Assembly: GCA_023548195.1 (NCBI GenBank)
Contig: JAJHZJ010000693.1
Location: 248,001 to 312,000, forward strand
Source of the DNA: Bettongia penicillata ogilbyi
Lineage: Eukaryota; Chordata; Mammalia; Diprotodontia; Potoroidae
Reading direction: 5' to 3'
DNA: 64,000 nucleotides
The notes under the pieces were generated by a model that made no database searches, was not told where the DNA came from, and saw only the letters and a list, made by a program, of their open reading frames with translations. The position numbers and the translations under genes are program-made. Shown here one piece after another: positions 10,465 through 21,959 of the stretch (its first letter is position 1; every line of letters starts with the position of its first letter).

Positions 10465-10830
10465 CTCATAGGGTCATTGACTTAGAGCTGGAATGGACCT
10501 CTAAGGCCACCTTCTATCTCCTCTTGTTACAGAGAAGACTGAGACTCAGAGATCTTGAACTGAGGGTCATGTAGCCCATCCCCCTCATGCTCTAGAGGAG
10601 AAAACTAAGATTCAGAGAACACAATAAGATGACAGATCTAGAGCCAGAAGACCTAGACCTAGACCTAGACCTAGACCAACACCCTTATCTTATAGAGGAA
10701 GATACTGGGGTTGAAGATGTTTAATGATTTGCCCAAGGTCACACAAATAGTAAGTGGTGGAATCAGGATTAGAACCCAGGTCCTCTGATTCCAAATTCAG
10801 TGGACTTTGCACTATGTACTATGATAGTCC
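10465..10830 (-). repeat. MIR-class SINEs, antisense, with ACCTAG hexamer repeat
   Basis: Two overlapping copies of the antisense MIR order (TTAGAGCTGGAATGGACCTC; GATTTGCCCAAGGTCACACA; AGAACCCAGGTCCTCTGATT). Between them, 10651-10674 is four perfect ACCTAG units. Confidence 0.6.
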
Positions 10831-10834
10831 TGAC

Positions 10835-11900
10835 TGCCATTAGTTAATGGTATATACATTCTCTTCTGAGTTTCAGTTTCCTCACCTGCAAAATGAGAGT
10901 GTTTTCCTAGCTGATTTCCTAGGTCCTCTGCTGCTTTAGTGTTCTGTAGAGATTGGGACAGGACTTAATTTTTTCTTAGAATTTTCTTGGTATGGGGAAT
11001 TTCCAGATGAGGCAGCTCCCTCCACTAGGATTGAGCAGCACTTCTACAATTTATAGGCTTATGCAGTTTTCTAGTACACTGAGAAGGGAGATATCCCAGG
11101 ATCACAGTGTAAGTATCTATCAGAGGCCAGTCTTCCTGGCCTCCCCTAACCATTAGAGCATTCTCTTCTACCAGTTGATGAAATGTGTGGCTATAGACTT
11201 GATCAAAACTAAAAATGTGTATACCACCACCCAAAAACCATAACTACATCATTGAACCCTTCTGCCAAACACCAAATCCACTAATACCCCAGCGTTCCAA
11301 CACCTGAAAATATATTTGGTATTCTCACTGTTAACATTTATAAGTTCCTGATTCTGAATCTCTTCTTGACTCTCCTTTCTCTTCCCCAACATACACAACC
11401 CCCCTTGTTATATTCTTGCCTGTTTCACCACCATGTTTACAGTCATATGCCCTTGTTTACAGTCTAACAGTATCACTAAGGTCCTAGGAAATGTCTGAAG
11501 GATTCCAATCAGAAATGAGGAGAAAGAGGGAGAAATTGACATGTCAGTCACTGGAGAATTTTGACTCATTACCCTCAGCTTACCAAAAACATGCTGAATG
11601 AAAGGAATGGGGGAGGGAAGGAATACCACTGGAAATGGGGAAGGAGTGAGGGGAAAGTGGACAGTGAAAGCTTTGTTCTGTCATCATTTTCTCTCGGACA
11701 GCAGTCACCCTGGAGGTAGAAATAGGCGTGCATGTCATGGACTCATTTGTGAGAACAGCATAATCCTTCCATTTACCCAGAGAAGGTTTTCCAGGGACAG
11801 GTACACCACTTAGCCTGTTTTTTAATCCCTCAGAAACTGTCCCTCAAGCTTAGATGAGACATTGTAAAAGTAGAGAAGGAGAACTTGGGGCTACCTAGGC
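10835..11900. other. Intronic stretch, mostly unique
   Basis: Apart from a short MIR-like piece at 10870-10910 (GAGTTTCAGTTTCCTCACCT), I recognise no repeat. No splice-bounded coding segment fits KSR2. The G-rich part at 11590-11800 has no clear identity. Confidence 0.45.
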
Positions 11901-11904
11901 CAAC

Positions 11905-12200
11905 CTATTCAAGTCAAGTCAACAAGCATTTAGTAAGCACTAACTGTGTACCAGGCACACTATTAAGCCTTTGGAATACAAAGAAAGAAGGTAGCCCTTG
12001 CCTTCAAGAATCTTACAGTCTAAAGGAGAAGACAACTTGCAAGCAACTAATTCAATCCAATCAACATTTACAAAGTGCTGACTATGTGCACTGGGGATAT
12101 AATTAATAAAACAAAACCCATCCTAATCCACAAGGAGCTTACCATCTAATTAGGGGAGAAAACACACAAAAGGAGGCAGGAAAGAGGGTGGAGAGAGAGA
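11905..12200 (-). repeat. L2 fragments, antisense
   Basis: CAACAAGCATTTAGTAAGCA, GTGTACCAGGCACACTATTA and GCCCTTGCCTTCAAGAATC are followed by a second copy at 12060 (CAACATTTACAAAGTGCTGA). Confidence 0.65.
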
Positions 12201-12620
12201 CCAGAGGGTACCTGGTGAGGGAACATCTTATTCCATGAGGTGAAACCAGACAAGGCAGCAGATGCAAAGTGGAGTCAGCTGAAAAGTCCAGTTTCTGCTC
12301 TCTATAAAGGAAGACACTGGGAGGATTTCAGGAGGGAAAGGCCCTTCAGGCCTTCAATCAGAGAGGAGAGAAGGAGGGGCGAGGTGGTGTCAGTCAAGGC
12401 TTGAGTTAGCAGCATGGTGATGAAATCAGAAGTGATGAGCTTAACCTAGGAGAAGCATACTGTTTCTTGGAGTTGAAACCAGGTAAGGAAGCAGATGCAG
12501 AGTAGAGTGAGGGAGATACAAGATATACAGAAAAGATGGAAGATAGCCTGAGAGGGGAAGGTAGGAGTGGAGGGAGGAGGATGGGAGAAACTGGGAAAAA
12601 AACTACTTCAGATTTTTTTT
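12201..12620. other. Purine-leaning intronic sequence, probable decayed L2
   Basis: It contains a duplicated phrase (AGGTGAAACCAGACAAGGCAGCAG at about 12238 and GTTGAAACCAGGTAAGGAAGCAG at about 12472). It follows antisense L2 and is probably two old copies of its interior. No coding signal. Confidence 0.35.
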
Positions 12621-12624
12621 TTTT

Positions 12625-12731
12625 ACAGATGAGAAAACAGAGACCCAAGGGAGCAAAATGATTTGCTTATTATCACACAGAAAGTAAGAAGCAGAGTCAG
12701 GATTTGAACCGTGGCCCTCTAACTGTGAATC
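12625..12731 (-). repeat. MIR-class SINE, antisense, reaching the KSR2 splice acceptor
   Basis: CAGATGAGAAAACAGAGACC, CAGAGTCAGGATTTGAACC and CCCTCTAACTGTGAATC follow the antisense MIR order to about 12731. The exon starts at 12755. The candidate branch sequence CTCTAAC (A at 12722) lies within the SINE match, in the place of CCTCTGAC in other copies. Confidence 0.7.
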
Positions 12732-12754
12732 TTCCATTTCCTTCCTTCCTCCAG

Positions 12755-12888
12755 GGCATGGGGTATCTCCACGCCAAAGGAATCTTGCATAAAGACCTCA
12801 AGTCCAAGAACGTCTTCTATGATAACGGTAAAGTGGTCATCACAGACTTCGGGCTCTTCAGCATATCAGGAGTGCTGCAGGCGGGCAG
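12755..12888 (+). CDS. KSR2: KSR2 coding exon (catalytic loop HKD and DFG)
   Basis: This exon encodes 44 residues plus two bases (AG) of an Arg codon. It reads [19 protein letters not shown], then [16 protein letters not shown] and SISGVLQAG. It contains the catalytic loop, in which the usual HRD is HKD, and the DFG motif of the metal-binding loop. HKD with an intact DFG is typical of KSR proteins, which bind ATP but have little or no catalysis of their own. ILHKD and [10 protein letters not shown] are KSR2-like; KSR1, as I recall it, has IVHKD and GISGVVREGR. The acceptor is CCTTCCTTCCTCCAG ending at 12754 and the donor is CAG|GTGAGG at 12889. The codon split (AG|G) matches the next exon. 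A decayed SINE ends only about 25 bases before the exon and appears to contain its best branch point. Confidence 0.97.
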
Positions 12889-14780
12889 GTGAGGGTTCGC
12901 GCTGACCATCGTGTCTGGGATGAGCAAGCCGAGTTCTCCCAAGGCCAGGATCCCTAGTCCTACCCCTATGTGGGTCACTTAGCTTTATTCTGTTCCATGT
13001 TCACTGAGTTCCTGCTTAAGCATCCAGCATCTAATAAATGCATTGGCTCCAAGGGAATAAGTTGAAACAATAAGGACAATAAAAATCTTAATAACCATAA
13101 TGATAATATAATAACAGCAAGCATTTTTATTGCTCTTTAAAGTCTATAAAATGCATTACCTAAATTGGCTCATTTAAATCTCACCACTTCCTTGCAAGGT
13201 AGGTCCTAATATTATTCCCATTTTACAGATGAAGAAATTGAATCTAGAGTGGTTTTGTGACTTGTCAAAGGCTATAAAGCTACTAAGAGGGAAGGTTTAT
13301 TGATAATTTCAGTTGAAACAGGAAATAAGTTCTGAATTTCACCACTGAGGGAACTCAGTGGGTTCAGATGTGGGCTGGATCCTCCCTGCTCATTTCATAC
13401 CAAACACATGTCACACATACACCTTCTTTCCTCGCCACCAGGAAGATTGAGGCTGCCTGATCCAACCTAGCTTGCTCAAACACTATCTTACAGACTCAGG
13501 AGACACTGTGTCAGATCTAGCCACAGCTTCAGATGAGTGATCAATGGTGGGGGGGTCCCAGAAGTCACTGCTTTTATCCCTTTATTTCAGACTCAAGAAC
13601 AGTGGCTAGATGTTAAAATATTCTGTGAGTTCAGTTGACCTCTTCCATTCAATGGGCAGGGGTGACACAGGGATAGATGTGCTATTTAGAATAAAAGCAT
13701 GACTTCCCACTGCCCTGATGAGTTGTGGGCCCTCTTGTTTTCCCCTGCTTGTATAATTCCTTAGCTGCTCTGTCCTCCACACACCGAACACTGGGGCCAA
13801 GTCTCCACCAGCCATCCAGCTGAGGAAGCAAAGAAGTGTCCTGCTGTGCTCCATGGCAGAGCACACAATGCCTTGGGTCTTCCTACCCAGCAGCACCAGA
13901 GAAAGCCCAACTATGGATATTGTCAACAAAGACAAAGGGAGAATCTGGGCTCGTGACATAGGGGCATGGTGCTGGAAATTGTGTTTCCTAAGACTCAGGA
14001 AAATGTCTGAGAGGCACACAGACTTCAGAACCTTCTGATCCAAGCCCCATTAGTTAGCAGGGGGACAAATGGTCCCAGGGAAGGAAAACACCTTACCTAA
14101 GGCCACACAGTTAGTTAGGGGCAGTAGGAGAGCTATAGACAAGACCCCTTCTACTACAGTCTGCTGTTAAAAGAGAGCAGGGGAAAGCATATGGTTAGCT
14201 TTGGGGATAATTAATTGCCTGGGTACTACCCATCTATTACCAGCATCAGCATATTCATAGCTTATACTATCTCTGGTCCATTTGCCAGACACAGAGGGCA
14301 GGTGGGAAAGGGGAGGGGGTTTCATTAAGAAAGAAAGAACTATTCCTCAGAGATTTCACGAGAGCACAAAACCTTTTCAAAGGGTCAGGCTCTGTCGATG
14401 CTGCTCTTCCAAGTCTATACCATTTGGAAGAAGTAGTTACTGAGTTGGCTTTCTGAGTAATCTGGTTTCAGAGGGTCCCCTGCTAGCTTTGCTGACTTAA
14501 CATTTTACCTCCTTGGGTCTGCGTTTTCTCCTATGTAAAATGATGGGGTTGGACAACCAAAGTTGCTTCCAGCTGTAACTGTGTGGTCTATGGGTCATTA
14601 CCTTTCTTCTCAACCTGTCCCCCCCCACACACATCCACCATGAAAGATGTATTAATTTGGGTCTTGGAGAGTTTTTGCTGTTCAAGCCACCTCCAAAAAT
14701 ATACAAACCATCAGTGGTGCATGGATGATCCCCCCTTGAAGTCCTATGAACTAAATACTGAAAAATAATTAGAAGCATAA
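12889..14780. other. First part of the KSR2 intron after the HKD/DFG exon
   Basis: An antisense MIR lies at about 13125-13290 (ATTATTCCCATTTTACAGAT). Short MIR pieces lie at 14085-14120 and 14500-14570. The rest, including 13300-14080 and 14150-14480, shows no repeat or coding feature that I recognise. Confidence 0.5.
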
Positions 14781-14784
14781 TCTC

Positions 14785-15180
14785 TGAGAACTGGGACTAA
14801 TCAACCATAGTTACTACGTGCCAGACCTTCTGCTAAGCCCTGAGGATACTGTATCAAAGAGTCCCCACTCTCAAGTAGCCTATACTCTACTTCAGACAGT
14901 AAAATCAAGTAAACATGCATTTATTGGCCCCCTAAAATGGCAATAGTTATGATTTATATGGTATTTTACAAATATGATCTCATTTGATTCTTACAACAAC
15001 TCTGGAAGGCAAGTGCTGCGGTTATCCTTATTTTACAAATGAGCAGATTGAGGCAGACAAAGATTAAATGACTTGTCCAGGGTCACACAGTTAGTCAGTG
15101 GCTACAGCTGGATTCAAACTTAGATTTTCCTGATTCTAGGTCACGTGCTTTAACTGCCATAGTACCTGCTTATCTCTTAG
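14785..15180 (-). repeat. L2 fragment then MIR-class SINE, both antisense
   Basis: 14785-14900 has TTACTACGTGCCAGACCTTC and CTCTCAAGTAGCCTATACTC (L2). 14935-15180 has GGTATTTTACAAATATGATC, CATTTGATTCTTACAACAAC, GACTTGTCCAGGGTCACACA and TGGATTCAAACTTAGATTTT (MIR). Confidence 0.7.
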
Positions 15181-15264
15181 GTACGAAGTGTAGGGTTGGA
15201 CAAATTTATAGACTTCGAAGAGTTTACTTTCTATTTACTATTTATTTTCTATTCAGGCAGATAA

Positions 15265-15395
15265 AACACACATACACACATATATACATACATAAATATA
15301 TACAGATATGGTGTATATATGTGTATGTGCATATGTATGTATTCATATGTGTATATATACATACACACATGCACATATACACATGTGTGTGTTTC
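15265..15395. repeat. CA/TATG-rich microsatellite
   Basis: Alternating CACA, TATA and TATG words over about 130 bases. Confidence 0.85.
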
Positions 15396-16345
15396 TTTTT
15401 TTGCTACACCTATAGTTTCATTGGAGTAGGGTACTCCCCACAAGAAACTCCCTCTACTGATATTAATTGCCACCCACTCTGAAACTTATAGTTTTAGAGA
15501 GTTGCCCAAGGCATTGACAGGTTAAGGACTTGCCCAAAGTCACACAGACAGTGAGCCTAGGTCTCCTTGACTTGGAGACCAGTTCCTCTATACAGTGCTG
15601 TCTCTATATAGGTAAGAGTCTGAGGTTTGATTTATCCTTAGTTCTTACTGACTCCAGACCCACACTCTGTCCACTGTGGCATCTGCTGCAGGTACAAGAA
15701 TGACCCAGGGAGCAGTGAAAGGGAGGTGTGAGAATGACAGATGAGCTTGGAGGATTTTCACCATTGTCTCAGGACCTGTCTCTGTGCTCTGTGGCACTGT
15801 ATAAGATCCTGGGCTCTAGCAGATTGATTCCTCCAGATGAAAAGGTTTTATAGCCTAGCTTGATGGTTTAGGAGAGCTTAATTTGCCCAGTCCCTGGCAA
15901 CTGGCGCCTTCCTTCCTCCTCTGGTCCCCATGTGCTCATCTCACAAAACTTAACTGGGCTCATTGACTTCCATGATTTGTGCCCATACCATTTCATCAAT
16001 TTCAGTGATTAGTATTTGGAGATACCATGGCTCAGTGGGCAAAGTACCTGCTAAGAGACCCAGTTCCCATCTCTGACGCCATCATACTGGCTGACCTTGG
16101 GTGCAGTCTGATTGATGTGACCCAGTGGCATTTCACTGTTGTCTCCAGTTCTATTCCAGCTTTGGGTTCAGGTCTATTTGAGACAGACAGTGCCAGCACA
16201 GGGACCAAATTGGGTACAGAGGGCCATTTTGTAGAGACTTTTGGTTTAAATTTGGAATGAACATTGAGTCTTGAGCAGAGCCAAGAGCCAGGATGCCAGT
16301 TGTCATCTCATTCCTACTGCCAGCTCATTATCTGACATTTATATA
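15396..16345. other. Intronic stretch with a short MIR remnant, otherwise unique
   Basis: A MIR-like remnant is seen at 15500-15600 (GACTTGCCCAAAGTCACACA). The 77-codon open frame at 16027-16260 has no recognisable motif or splice context and I do not call it a gene. Confidence 0.45.
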
Positions 16346-16349
16346 CTTT

Positions 16350-16640
16350 GAACTTAATGGAACCTTAAGGGCCTTCTAGTTCCAACCCCTCATTTTACAG
16401 GTGAGAAAACTGAGGCCTAGAGACTTTTGTAAAAGCACACAGTTACCAAGTGATCATAGATTCAATGCTGGAAGGAACCTAAGAGACAGCCCACTCCAAC
16501 TCTCTCATTTTTACATATGAGGAAACTGAGTCCCAGAGAAGTTAAGTGACTTGCCTCAAGGCAAGTTATAAAGATGGGATTTGAACTCAGGCCCTTGGAC
16601 TCCAAATCCATTGCTTTTCCACCATGTTGTATTTCTTTCC
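16350..16640 (-). repeat. Two MIR-class SINEs, antisense
   Basis: The copies at 16360-16455 and 16455-16640 both carry the TTTTACAGGTGAGAAAACTG / GAGGAAACTGAGTCCCAGAG block. The second carries GATTTGAACTCAGGCCCTTG. Confidence 0.7.
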
Positions 16641-18080
16641 CAAGAGTTAATAGGAAAGTTACTTATCCACTCACCCTCATTTTCCTCATCTACATAATAT
16701 AACACCTTCCTTTGCCACTTCTGAGGATTGCATCAAGGGTCACCTGGTCCATCTCCCTCATCTTATATTTAAAGAACTAAAGCCTCCTTGAGCTCACCTA
16801 TTCAACAGACATTTTACAAGGCATTGAAATGTCATTTCAGTAAATGCAGAGTACAGTGGTAGAAACTTAGTTCAGAAATGTGTGTTGGGACAATTGTGGT
16901 CTGGTGGAGTCAGTGGGAAGAAGGATTGATCGTAGTAGACATGATATTAATCAAGGAAAGCCACCTTGAGGAGTTGACTTCTGAAGGATTGTCACATGAC
17001 GGTATACTCCTCTGACCCCCAGTTCCTTATGGCCTTCCACAACCAGTAAAGTCAAAGCTTCAAAGTGCCCATGTATAGCAGTTGAGATTACTAACCTATG
17101 AGGCATAGTAGGGTATGGAAAAAAAATGTCTAAGTGATCATAGTCTAACTTTGTCCAAACAAATCCCAGGGTAAGCCCTGAGCCTGTGGTAGGATGAGGG
17201 ATGAGGAGGAGGGGGAAAATGGGGTGTTCCTTGCACAGCTGCTTTGCCAATGTTCCAAAAAGTACCATTTAAGATGCCACCTCTAGCCTGTCTATAGCTC
17301 TGCAAGGTGTTACTTATCATGATCGGGGTTTGTGGCTTGTCATCATCTGTCCCCTCACCTTGTGAACATGGTGCTTGTAGGCTTAATGGGGGCATTTTCT
17401 TTAAGACATCACTCCTGATCTCTGGTAACTGCCCACAAGAGTTCCATGATTAGCTGTTGTGAGGGCTCCCCTCTCCCAAACCACTAAGCCTAACTATCAC
17501 CCTCATCCCAGTATATTGTCCTTATTCTTATGATTCTTCTCCACCTTCCATACTCTGAAATTGAGTGATGGCTTCACAGGTTGTAGAGACTCAGATACAA
17601 CCAGGAATAAGTTTCTCTTGGTTCCCTGTAAGGTCTTTTTTTGTTTCATTTGGTCTGGTTTGCTCTTTTCTTGCCCCAAGGGAGTGGCAGTTCCCCAAAG
17701 CTGAAAACTCCCTCTCTTCTTTCATAAATCCACCAACACGGAGAGAGTGAGCAGCCCCAACTCTTGCTCTCCCCCTGAACTCTAATCTGAGGCTTATTCT
17801 TCAGTCCCATCTTTGGGGAGGGAAGGGGACTTTGTTTCATCTCGTCACTTCTCTTTCTACCCACTCTCACAGACCAGGGTTGAAAAGCTCTCTGTTTTCT
17901 TAGATGAAATTGGGCTCAAAGCACAAGTATCTTGCATCAAAGGACAACACAACCCACTTACTGAAGTGACAGTCACTGATGTCTTGCATCCCTTTGGTCT
18001 TCCCTGGGCAGGGTTACAGAGAAGATTTTCTGCTCTTTGAGACCATTGAACTAGAGAGGAACTAAGAGTCCCAGATACAG
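16641..18080. other. Intronic stretch, mostly unique
   Basis: Short L2-like words near 16795-16860 only. The stretch 17000-18050 lacks recognised repeats and is slightly richer in G+C than its flanks. No KSR2 coding segment or other gene signature. Confidence 0.4.
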
Positions 18081-18084
18081 GATC

Positions 18085-18355
18085 AAAGCTCTAGAGCCAG
18101 AAAGGATCTGATTGGTCATAGAGTCCAACCCCCTCATTTTGCACACAAGGAAACTGAGCCATAGAGATGTACAGATCTGCCCAAGTTACCACACCAATAG
18201 CAATTTTGATGTACAGAATACATTACCTGGGTTTGATTCCTGTTTCTGGTACTTAATGCCTACATGATGTTGGGCAAATAGTTTATGGTCATTCTCAAGT
18301 CTCAGTTTCTTCCTCAGATCCTTTCCAACTCTAGAGCTGTGATTTTATAACCTAG
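18085..18355. repeat. MIR-class SINE remnants, antisense then sense
   Basis: 18085-18210 antisense (AGAGTCCAACCCCCTCATTT, AAGGAAACTGAGCCATAGAG). 18220-18355 sense (TGGGTTTGATTCCTG, CAGTTTCTTCCTCAGATCC). Confidence 0.55.
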
Positions 18356-18381
18356 GAGGGACTAAAACTCCCTATTTTATT

Positions 18382-18384
<3 letters not shown>

Positions 18385-18472
<88 letters not shown>

Positions 18473-18473
18473 G

Positions 18474-18563
<90 letters not shown>
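18385..18563. repeat. CT dinucleotide microsatellite, about 180 bp
   Basis: Nearly perfect CT with breaks at about 18458 and 18472. The Arg-Glu ORFs over it are artefacts. Confidence 0.97.
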
Positions 18564-18565
<2 letters not shown>

Positions 18566-18624
18566 CATTCATGTAGCTACCAATTTAGTTAAGACCTAAC
18601 CCCCAAAATTGCCTCTTACCTAGA

Positions 18625-18704
18625 CTAGGACTTCTTAAACTTTTTCCACTGGTAACCCCTTCAGTGCTTCTTAAACTGTAAATCATAATCCCATATAGGG
18701 TCAC
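18625..18704. mobile_element. Possible decayed hAT end(s)
   Basis: GACTTCTTAAACTTTTTCCA and CAGTGCTTCTTAAACTG resemble terminal words of a marsupial hAT family, but the interior is lost or scrambled. Weak. Confidence 0.3.
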
Positions 18705-19475
18705 ACTAGACTGTTGCAACTGTCTCTTAATTGGCCTCCCCTCTTTTATTCTTTCTTCTCTCCAATCCATCCTCCATCCAGCTGCCAAATTGATAACCCT
18801 AAAAAGAACGGATCTGACCACATCAACTCCCCCTATCAAGAGTCTTCACAGGATCCCTATATTTTCTAAGATAGATGTCTTTGTTTAATATTTAAAGATC
18901 TCCACAATTGGGATCCATCTTGTTTTTCAATGAATGAACAACCATCTATCAACAACCATTTATAAAGCACCTTCTATGCACCAAGTGCTAGGCTAGGTAG
19001 TAGAGACACAAAGGCAAAGAATTAATCTTTATCCCTTATGTCAAAGACCTTTCATTCTCTACTGATTTCACATTACTTCATTGCTGGCTCCATATTCCAG
19101 TCAAACTATCCAAATTTGATGTGATCTCTTGTTTCTCAGAACATTTGCATAAATTCCTCCTAGACCCCAGAATGCATTCCCTCCATAGCTTGACCTCTTA
19201 GAATCCCTAGCTCCATTCAAGAAACAGATCAAGGGCCCTTCCATAGAACATGAAGGTTCTCCAGATTCCCTTGATTGGAATCAGTTCTCTGCAATTGCTT
19301 TGTATTTGTTTTGAAATTTTTAAAATTTTCATACCTATATGCTATATTATCCATGTATTCCAGTATAGTGTAACTCTCTTGAGGGCAAGAACTATTTTTG
19401 TATGCTTAAGCTTTATATCCTCAGTGCCAGCCGTGGATCTGGCACATGTTGGCTTTTGCTAAATTCTTGTGGAAT
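18705..19475 (+). repeat. Long L2 LINE fragment, sense, about 770 bp
   Basis: The order is that of the L2 3' kilobase: TGTCTCTTAATTGGCCTCCC, ATCCATCCTCCATCCAGCTG, GATCTGACCACATCAACTCC, CTTAGAATCCCTAGCTCC, CTCTTGAGGGCAAGAACTA and CAGTGCCAGCCGTGGATCTG. At about 18930-19035 it is interrupted by an antisense L2 3'-end copy (AACCATTTATAAAGCACCTT, CTATGCACCAAGTGCTAGG). Confidence 0.75.
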
Positions 19476-19794
19476 TAAAATTAATTGTTAGCTTTAGCTC
19501 CTACTTTCCAACACAGTATTTGTTATAATTGGGCCTTTTTTTTAGAGAGAGAACTTTCCAGTTTGCAGTGTATTACAGGGCATGCTATTTGGTACCTCAT
19601 TATTTAGGTAATGACTAATCACAGCCACTATGGCCTAGTCAAGAGACGACTATTTCAAAGGAACAGAAAGTCTGGGTTCAAGTTCTGCCTCTGACATATA
19701 CTGCCTATGTGACCCTGGGCATTCTTTTCATTTCAAAATGCTTTTGGCATTTCTCTGATGCTATAAATTGAAGAGATGGGGCAGAGCTCCTTTG
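19476..19794. other. Intronic stretch with a partial SINE
   Basis: 19670-19760 has a partial sense SINE (GTCTGGGTTCAAGTTCTGCC, TGTGACCCTGGGCATTC). The rest is not recognised. Confidence 0.5.
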
Positions 19795-20070
19795 GCTATT
19801 TTTTAATTAATATTCATTTTCAAATTTTCTTGAGTTCTAAATTCTTCTCTTCCCTCCTACCCTTCCACCACCCATTGAGAAGGCAAGCAATATGATAGCA
19901 ATTATACAAGTGCAGTCGTTCAAAACAAAATTCCATATAGCCATGTTGCAAGCACACACACACAAGAAAAATAAAGGAAATTTTATAAATTGGCTTCAGT
20001 CTGTATGCTGAACTCCTTTGGAACAAAGTAAATTCTTCAGCAGACATTTCCCTGGACCGTTGAAAACCCA
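19795..20070 (-). repeat. L1 3' UTR fragment, antisense
   Basis: TCAAATTTTCTTGAGTTCTAAATTC, CATTGAGAAGGCAAGCAATA, CAAAATTCCATATAGCCATG and ATTGGCTTCAGTCTGTATGC match the complement of the marsupial L1 3' region. Confidence 0.65.
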
Positions 20071-20109
20071 GGACCAGTTCCTATCACTAAAATTCCATCC
20101 CTCATTATT

Positions 20110-20455
20110 AACAATAGTAACTCTCATTGACAAAGCCATTTAAGATTTAGAAAGATGGCTGTACAAGGCATTTATTCAATGTTTGCTCTGTGCTAACTGC
20201 TGGATATACACATGTTAAAAAAAAAAAAAAGCAAGACAGTCCCTGCCCTCAGGGAGCTTCCCTACTCTGTGGTAGACAAAGTACTTTCCTCATAGCATGT
20301 CTTTGAGGTGGTAGGGCTTGTTCTCCTCCTCCTCCATTTTACAGATGAAGAGACAGATTTAGAGAAGGGCCCAGGGTCACACAGCTAGAACAGGAGCTGA
20401 GAACAGGAGTCAGGTCTTCTGATTTTCAGGCCAGTGGCCTCTAATCCTCAACACC
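20110..20455 (-). repeat. MIR-class SINE, antisense, split by an L2 3'-end piece
   Basis: MIR words at 20110-20160 and 20330-20450 (CATTTTACAGATGAAGAGAC, GGGTCACACAGCTAGAACAG) flank an L2 block (GGCATTTATTCAATGTTTGC, GCCCTCAGGGAGCTTCCC). Confidence 0.55.
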
Positions 20456-20499
20456 CCCATGAAACCCAAAGGTAAGTCAGGAATAAACTGAAACCTCAG

Positions 20500-21170
20500 A
20501 GTCACAGAATCTCACAGTTTCAAAGAGTTTAGAGACTATTTAGACTGATCCCTATATGAACAAGAAACCCCTCTAATATTGGTGACAAATAGTCAACCTT
20601 CGTTTGAAGGCTCCTTAGTGAAAGGGAATCCGCTTTGTCTCCAATAGTGGGAACCTGCCTCTGGATAGTAGTCATTGTCAGGTTATGTCTTCTTTATATC
20701 AAACTAAAATCCTGAGTCTCTGCAATTCTACCCATTTCTCCTAGTTCTAAATAAGGACAAACATGAAATTCCCCCTTCCTTGTGATTACCCTCTAAGTGC
20801 TTAAAGGTCTGTCTTTTCCATTCTGAACACCCCCATTCCTTCTATCCTCTTATGACGTGGGCTCCAGTCTCTTAGCATTCTGAACATTAGTATCCTCTGA
20901 ACATGTTTTTTCTTCTCTATGTCTTTCCTGAAATGTGGTACCCAGAACTGAATATGGTCTCCCAGACTCTTTCAAGGCATTGTGGGTACTATGACTCTTT
21001 TAATGAAGCCTGAGATAAGAGCCTTTATGGCCACCATGTTGCACTGTTGGCAGAATTGACAATCTACTAAAGTCCTGCCATCAATTTTCACTGTTGGAGG
21101 CATGTATCTCCCACCCTCAACTTGTGAAGATAATTTTTTTACTAGTGGAAAATATAACTTGACACTTATC
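20500..21170 (-). repeat. CR1/L3 LINE, antisense, about 670 bp
   Basis: The full antisense order is visible: CAACCTTCGTTTGAAGGCTC, CACCCCCATTCCTTCTATCC, GAAATGTGGTACCCAGAACT, TTTTAATGAAGCCTGAGATAAGA, CCACCATGTTGCACTGTTGG and AATCTACTAAAGTCCTGCC. This is one of the best preserved CR1/L3 pieces here. Confidence 0.75.
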
Positions 21171-21224
21171 AAATTAATAGAATGGGGCCATTTAGTTTTG
21201 GACCTCTATTTGAGTAGGCAAAGC

Positions 21225-21312
21225 CAGGCAAGGCAAGGCAAGAAGTATTTGTAAAACACTTACTATATGCCAGGCACAGTACTGAGCACTGCGGATATAA
21301 ACGCAAGCCAGA
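21225..21312 (-). repeat. L2 fragment, antisense, left half (split by L1)
   Basis: GAAGTATTTGTAAAACACTT and GCCAGGCACAGTACTGAGCA are continued by GACAGCCCCTGCCCTCAAGG at 21620 to about 21690. Confidence 0.65.
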
Positions 21313-21609
21313 AGAAAGACGAAGGGCTCCTGAAGGAAAATGTTCTCCATATCTGGATAAAGAACTGATGGATTCTGAATGTGTTTTTTTCTTTTGCTCT
21401 GTTTCTTCTTTCACAGCTGTGACAAGTGTGGAAATATTTTTACATGATAGCACATATATAAACTATATCAAACTGCCTATCATTTCCAGAAGAGGGGAAG
21501 GAAGGGAAGAAGGGAAAGAACAATATTTGAAACTCAAAATTGTGTAAAAATGAATGCTAAAAGTGTTTTTCACATGTAACTGGGAGAAAAATAAAATACT
21601 ATTAAACTT
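21313..21609 (+). repeat. L1 3' end, sense, nested in an L2 fragment
   Basis: CCATATCTGGATAAAGAACTG, GAGGGGAAGGAAGGGAAGAA, GAAACTCAAAATTGTG and an A-rich end at 21580-21615 identify a 5'-truncated L1 3' UTR. Host L2 sequence continues on both sides. Confidence 0.65.
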
Positions 21610-21959
21610 AAAAAATATAGACAGCCCCTGCCCTCAAGGAACTTATAATCCAGTAAGGGAAGACAGCCCATAAAAGGGAACTGCAAAGGTTGAAGCTTGG
21701 GATTAAAGCCCAAAAGTCAGAAGCTCATCCAGAAGGGAAATGAAGGTTGTCCAACCTGTTCCCTTCCCCAAAATGCAGACCCTAGGAGGAACTCACCAAT
21801 GTGATAAAGGAGTGAAAGGAGGCCATCATAGCAGATGGGTCTCACACATGGCAGTGTGAGGAGGCCCCAGGTCTTGAAAAGAATCTCCAGATGATACAAC
21901 AGTTCAGACAGGGTGGCAAGGCCCAGAAAGTCAGAAGCAGAGCCTATCAAAATTGTTTC

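Noticed and set aside
10651..10674. Telomere-like repeat
   Set aside because: The unit is ACCTAG, not CCCTAA, with only four copies within a SINE.
16027..16260. 77-codon open frame starting MAQWAKYLLRDP
   Set aside because: No motif, no splice context, in the middle of an intron; length is expected by chance.
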